Assembly: GCA_964397565.1 (NCBI GenBank)
Contig: CAYNJC010000036.1
Span: 1-43,471 of the forward strand
DNA: 43,471 nt
Direction of reading: 5' to 3'
Source: JAPLST01 sp964397565
GTDB lineage: Bacteria; Auribacterota; UBA3054; JAPLST01
In this document: positions 41,018 through 43,471 of the stretch, piece by piece
How the letters are laid out: the number at the start of each line of letters is the position of its first letter
How positions within the stretch are numbered: position 1 is the stretch's first letter
The notes under the pieces: generated by a model
The model's input: the letters and a program-made list of their open reading frames with translations, nothing else
Databases searched by the model: none
Told to the model about the DNA's origin: nothing
Made by a program: the position numbers and the translations under genes

Positions 41018-42384
41018 TGACGTGCTCCCTGACCGTGAATTAGAAAACGAAATGTTGCGAATGAACATATTGTGCGTTGTGCGCCCGCGTTTGCGCCCGG
41101 ATTAGCCGCGCCGCTCTGCGCGCGCGATGGAACTGGATTGGTGGCGTTGTCGCTGCGCCGCAGCTCGAACTGTTTGATGGGCACGGGGAAGACAACGTTA
41201 TTCAGCGTGCGATTGGTGACAATTGCTTGCGGCAATGCGTCCAGCGGCGGCCAGTCCAGCGACAGCGCGCGCAGGAATGCCTGATCGTCGGGCGTGGCGC
41301 AGGCATTGGTCAAGCCGGTCAGGATGGCGGCGTCGCGCTCGGCCTCCGTCCAGGTGTTGGTCAGCATGCACTGCCACAATGCCGCGTTGATGTAAAAAGA
41401 ACGCACGAGCGTATTGACGGCCTGTGTGACATTGCTATCGGCGGCAAGCGCGGCCTGCAGATGCTTGACCCCGTTGCTATATTGGAGGGCGTCCAACAGA
41501 ATATTCGCCGCCATAAGGTGCTTGCGCGCGCGCAGGGACACCATATCGATGCTGGGCACGTCCACGGCCAGCAGCGCCAGCGCGTTTTCACGTTGGCCCA
41601 TCTCGCTCACAATGCGGGCGGCGTTGCAATAGGCCTCTCCGATGAACACCAGACACGTCTTGTGGCTGACGCAGCCCAGATAGTAGGAGAAGGCGCGCGC
41701 AGGATCATTGTGCAGTTGCTCGCACAGCATGCCGGTGAAGAAGTGTGCGGCCCCAATAGTGAAGTCATCGGGATTGCGTGCATCGAGCAAAAAGTTGAAC
41801 AAGGGTTCGGTGCGCACCTTGTTCTCGTACCAGAACATGCGTTGCGCCCACCAGAAGATCGTCATCGGCGCGCCGCGTAGCCGGAAGAGTGGGGCATACT
41901 CGTCCAGATCGCCCAATGGATCGTTGGTGTTCGCGACGCGCTGCTTTAGTTCTTCGAGCAAGCGCAGTGCGGACAGCGTGGCGCGGACGGACAGCGGCGG
42001 CTGGCTGGTGACGCTGGATGCGGTCAAGACGTCAAGCTGGCTGCCCAAAGCGGCGAGATTATGGCGTAACTGTGCATCTGCGGCGCAGGTGTCGTCAGCG
42101 CTCAAATCCCACGGCGCGGTGTCGGCGGCAATGCGGGCCTGCCAGCGCGCTGCTTGCACCAAAGCCAGTGCATAGGCGGGCGATGCCCCGTGTTCGAGCG
42201 TGTCCGCGACGCGCTCGCGCAATTCAGGGTCGAGATAGGGCAGTGTGTCGGCAAGGTACACAGTAATCTCATAGGAGCAGGTCGGCCCGCGCTGTTGTGC
42301 TGCCCAAGGCGGGGCGGGCAGCATGGCGCCATACGCCGCCGCGCCAGCCAGCATGATGCCGGCAATAAGCGCAATGCGACTCAC
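40996..42384 (-). CDS. secreted helical-repeat protein upstream of rhs, 462 aa
   Basis: Signal peptide: MSRIALIAGIMLAGAAAYGA. The rest is mostly helical with TPR/Sel1-like spacing (ASPAYALALVQAARWQARIA; GQRENALALLAVDVPSIDMV; YSNGVKHLQAALAADSNVTQ). No named family. The C-terminal 60 residues are low-complexity (SGAANPGANAGAQ) and then run into the rhs start region. It overlaps both neighbours: 4 bp with the preceding gene, 22 bp with rhs. The coupling suggests a shared job, perhaps holding or releasing the Rhs shell in the periplasm; that is inference. Confidence 0.65.
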   Translation of the reverse strand: MSRIALIAGIMLAGAAAYGAMLPAPPWAAQQRGPTCSYEITVYLADTLPYLDPELRERVADTLEHGASPAYALALVQAARWQARIAADTAPWDLSADDTCAADAQLRHNLAALGSQLDVLTASSVTSQPPLSVRATLSALRLLEELKQRVANTNDPLGDLDEYAPLFRLRGAPMTIFWWAQRMFWYENKVRTEPLFNFLLDARNPDDFTIGAAHFFTGMLCEQLHNDPARAFSYYLGCVSHKTCLVFIGEAYCNAARIVSEMGQRENALALLAVDVPSIDMVSLRARKHLMAANILLDALQYSNGVKHLQAALAADSNVTQAVNTLVRSFYINAALWQCMLTNTWTEAERDAAILTGLTNACATPDDQAFLRALSLDWPPLDALPQAIVTNRTLNNVVFPVPIKQFELRRSDNATNPVPSRAQSGAANPGANAGAQRTICSFATFRFLIHGQGARQCEHIAG

Positions 42385-43343
42385 GGGTCGCTCCGCGCAA
42401 CATTGTTGGTCAGCGTGGCAAGAATCATTTCGACTTTCTGGCGCTCCGCCAGCAAGAGCGCCACCATTTCAATCGCGCGGTCATCGGCGGGCAGGCGCAG
42501 CGCCGCCGTCGCCAGCGCGTCCGCGTAGACGCGCGCGCCAGCCGGATCGTTGGCGCGCAAACTGCCGCGCCCAACCTCGATCCAGCGCTGCAATTCCTCG
42601 CACGAGCGCGGCGTGAACTCCGTCGACAAACGGATGAAATTGCTGAGTGAGTGCGTGCCCGACAAGGCCATAACGCTCGCGGCGCACGACACTTTGTCGG
42701 GTGAATCCGGCACCAGTCGCGCGTAGCGGGTCCAGGCGATTGTAATCAATGTTGGATCGGCCTTGCGCGCCAGCATGGTGTGCACATAGAGGAGCACACG
42801 CGCGCTGTCTTGGGGATCGTAGTTGATCAACGCCTCGTGCGCGGCGTACAATGCCGGCCGGTCGTCCACGGTGTGATAATAGTCAATCAAGCGATGATGA
42901 AGCATCTTGTAGGCATACCAAGATTTGCCCTGTGCGCGCGCGGCGTTGTTGGAGAGCGCCTGATAACATGCCGCGGCAACATCCGCGCCGCGGCGCGCCC
43001 CGGCCCGGCTGAGATAATCGAGCCGGACAGCCTCGATCAGCAGATCAAGCGGTCCGTCCGCGGTGCTGACTTCGCGCAAGCTGGTTTGAACAGCGCTGTC
43101 TGAATTGGTGAGCAATGCCGCCAGAACATCGGCTGCCGCGCGCAGGCGCTGTGCCCGCGCGCAGGTTTCGGATTCCACTAGTGCATTGGAAATTGCGGGC
43201 TGCGTCACACAGGAGGAAACGATCAACGCGCCATCCTGAATCGGCACTGCGTAAAGAAGTTGCGGCACAAGTGTGACAGCTACAGCGAAGGCACAGCCGG
43301 CAATGCCCGCGCGCATGAACCGCACACGCACAGCGCATTGCAT
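42381..43343 (-). CDS. secreted helical-repeat protein, first gene of the rhs operon, 320 aa
   Basis: A signal peptide is present; MRAGIAGCAFAVAVTLVPQL at ATG 43316 is a cleaner one than that from ATG 43343, so the start may be nine codons later. The mature part is helical, Ala/Leu-rich with paired Cys (SCVTQPAISNALVESETCAR) and TPR-like periodicity (YDPQDSARVLLYVHTMLARK; DPAGARVYADALATAALRLP). No named family. Its stop overlaps the next gene as ATGA. It resembles the 462-aa protein in layout, and the two may be distant paralogues or partners. No clear SD or promoter is visible before it within the window. Confidence 0.65.
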   Translation of the reverse strand: MQCAVRVRFMRAGIAGCAFAVAVTLVPQLLYAVPIQDGALIVSSCVTQPAISNALVESETCARAQRLRAAADVLAALLTNSDSAVQTSLREVSTADGPLDLLIEAVRLDYLSRAGARRGADVAAACYQALSNNAARAQGKSWYAYKMLHHRLIDYYHTVDDRPALYAAHEALINYDPQDSARVLLYVHTMLARKADPTLITIAWTRYARLVPDSPDKVSCAASVMALSGTHSLSNFIRLSTEFTPRSCEELQRWIEVGRGSLRANDPAGARVYADALATAALRLPADDRAIEMVALLLAERQKVEMILATLTNNVARSDP

Positions 43344-43421
43344 TGCGGAATAAAGAAGAAAAGGGAGGAGCGAGCGGAAATGTTGCCGCAGCAGTGTGCG
43401 GCTACTTAGACAATTTGAGGG

Positions 43422-43471
43422 GCCGGACTGCCGGACTGCCGGACTGCCGGACTGCCGGACTGCCGGACTGC
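43422..43471. repeat. 8-bp tandem repeat (CCGGACTG)n at the window edge
   Basis: At least six exact copies of CCGGACTG and likely more beyond the end of the window. It stands about 80 bp upstream of the secreted-protein/rhs operon. The 43344-43421 stretch before it holds a purine run (AAAGGGAGGAGCGAGCGG) and no gene. Confidence 0.9.

Noticed and set aside
1..43471. tRNA or rRNA genes
   Set aside because: I looked for tRNA-like and rRNA-like sequence on both strands and saw none I could support.

Overview
This 43.5 kb window looks like part of a draft genome or metagenome scaffold (it holds a run of exactly 100 Ns) from a Gram-negative, LPS-making bacterium. The mix of PEP-CTERM/autotransporter-repeat proteins, LamG and DUF4380-like secreted proteins, large YD-repeat (Rhs) proteins and intergenic repeats of the CCACGAAAGACACGAAG and CCACGGAAGACACGGAAG type fits the PVC group (Verrucomicrobiota/Kiritimatiellota/Lentisphaerota). 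That assignment is inference; no rRNA or tRNA gene is present to fix it.

Region A (1-10.5 kb) is gene-poor and repeat-rich: a retropepsin-like protease pair, two PEP-CTERM proteins, a remnant HicB-like antitoxin and a membrane glycosyltransferase stand in a mosaic of short tandem repeats, REP-like palindromes, a roughly 250-bp tandem array and a MITE-like nested inverted repeat. The repeats reach into coding sequence, supplying the C-terminal tails of both PEP-CTERM proteins and an in-frame insert of about 115 residues in the glycosyltransferase.

Region B (10.5-16.9 kb, all minus strand) is one tightly packed run: leuB-type dehydrogenase, orphan DNA methyltransferase, MntA antitoxin, HepT toxin, asd, short MscS channel, Cas4/AddB-like PD-(D/E)XK nuclease and LpxL-like acyltransferase. 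Many junctions overlap by 4-20 bp. The methyltransferase plus MntA-HepT block sits between leuB and asd.

Region C (17-29 kb) holds an EF-hand protein, a DUF4380-like plus LamG/PEP-CTERM pair, a STAS/RsbU-type phosphatase pair, comM, a GT2 glycosyltransferase, lptD-gmd (outer-membrane/LPS assembly and GDP-sugar synthesis) and a CPBP protease. Promoters here share a recognisable form: TTGCA(A/T)-like -35, 17-bp spacer and a -10 usually preceded by TGC. Several genes begin exactly 6 nt after the -10 and so appear to be leaderless.

Region D (29-43.4 kb, all minus strand) is an Rhs polymorphic-toxin locus. Two secreted repeat-like proteins and a full-length Sec-exported Rhs protein with an HELGH zinc-peptidase tip are followed by a candidate exported immunity protein, an orphan Rhs tip with an AT-rich toxin/immunity pair, a broken second orphan module, a DegT aminotransferase/polysaccharide deacetylase pair next to an attC-like palindrome, and a fossil Rhs fragment. 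Truncated Rhs copies start at GGGGTCAGGC- or GGGGACGGATTG-type motifs, which suggests repeated module capture.
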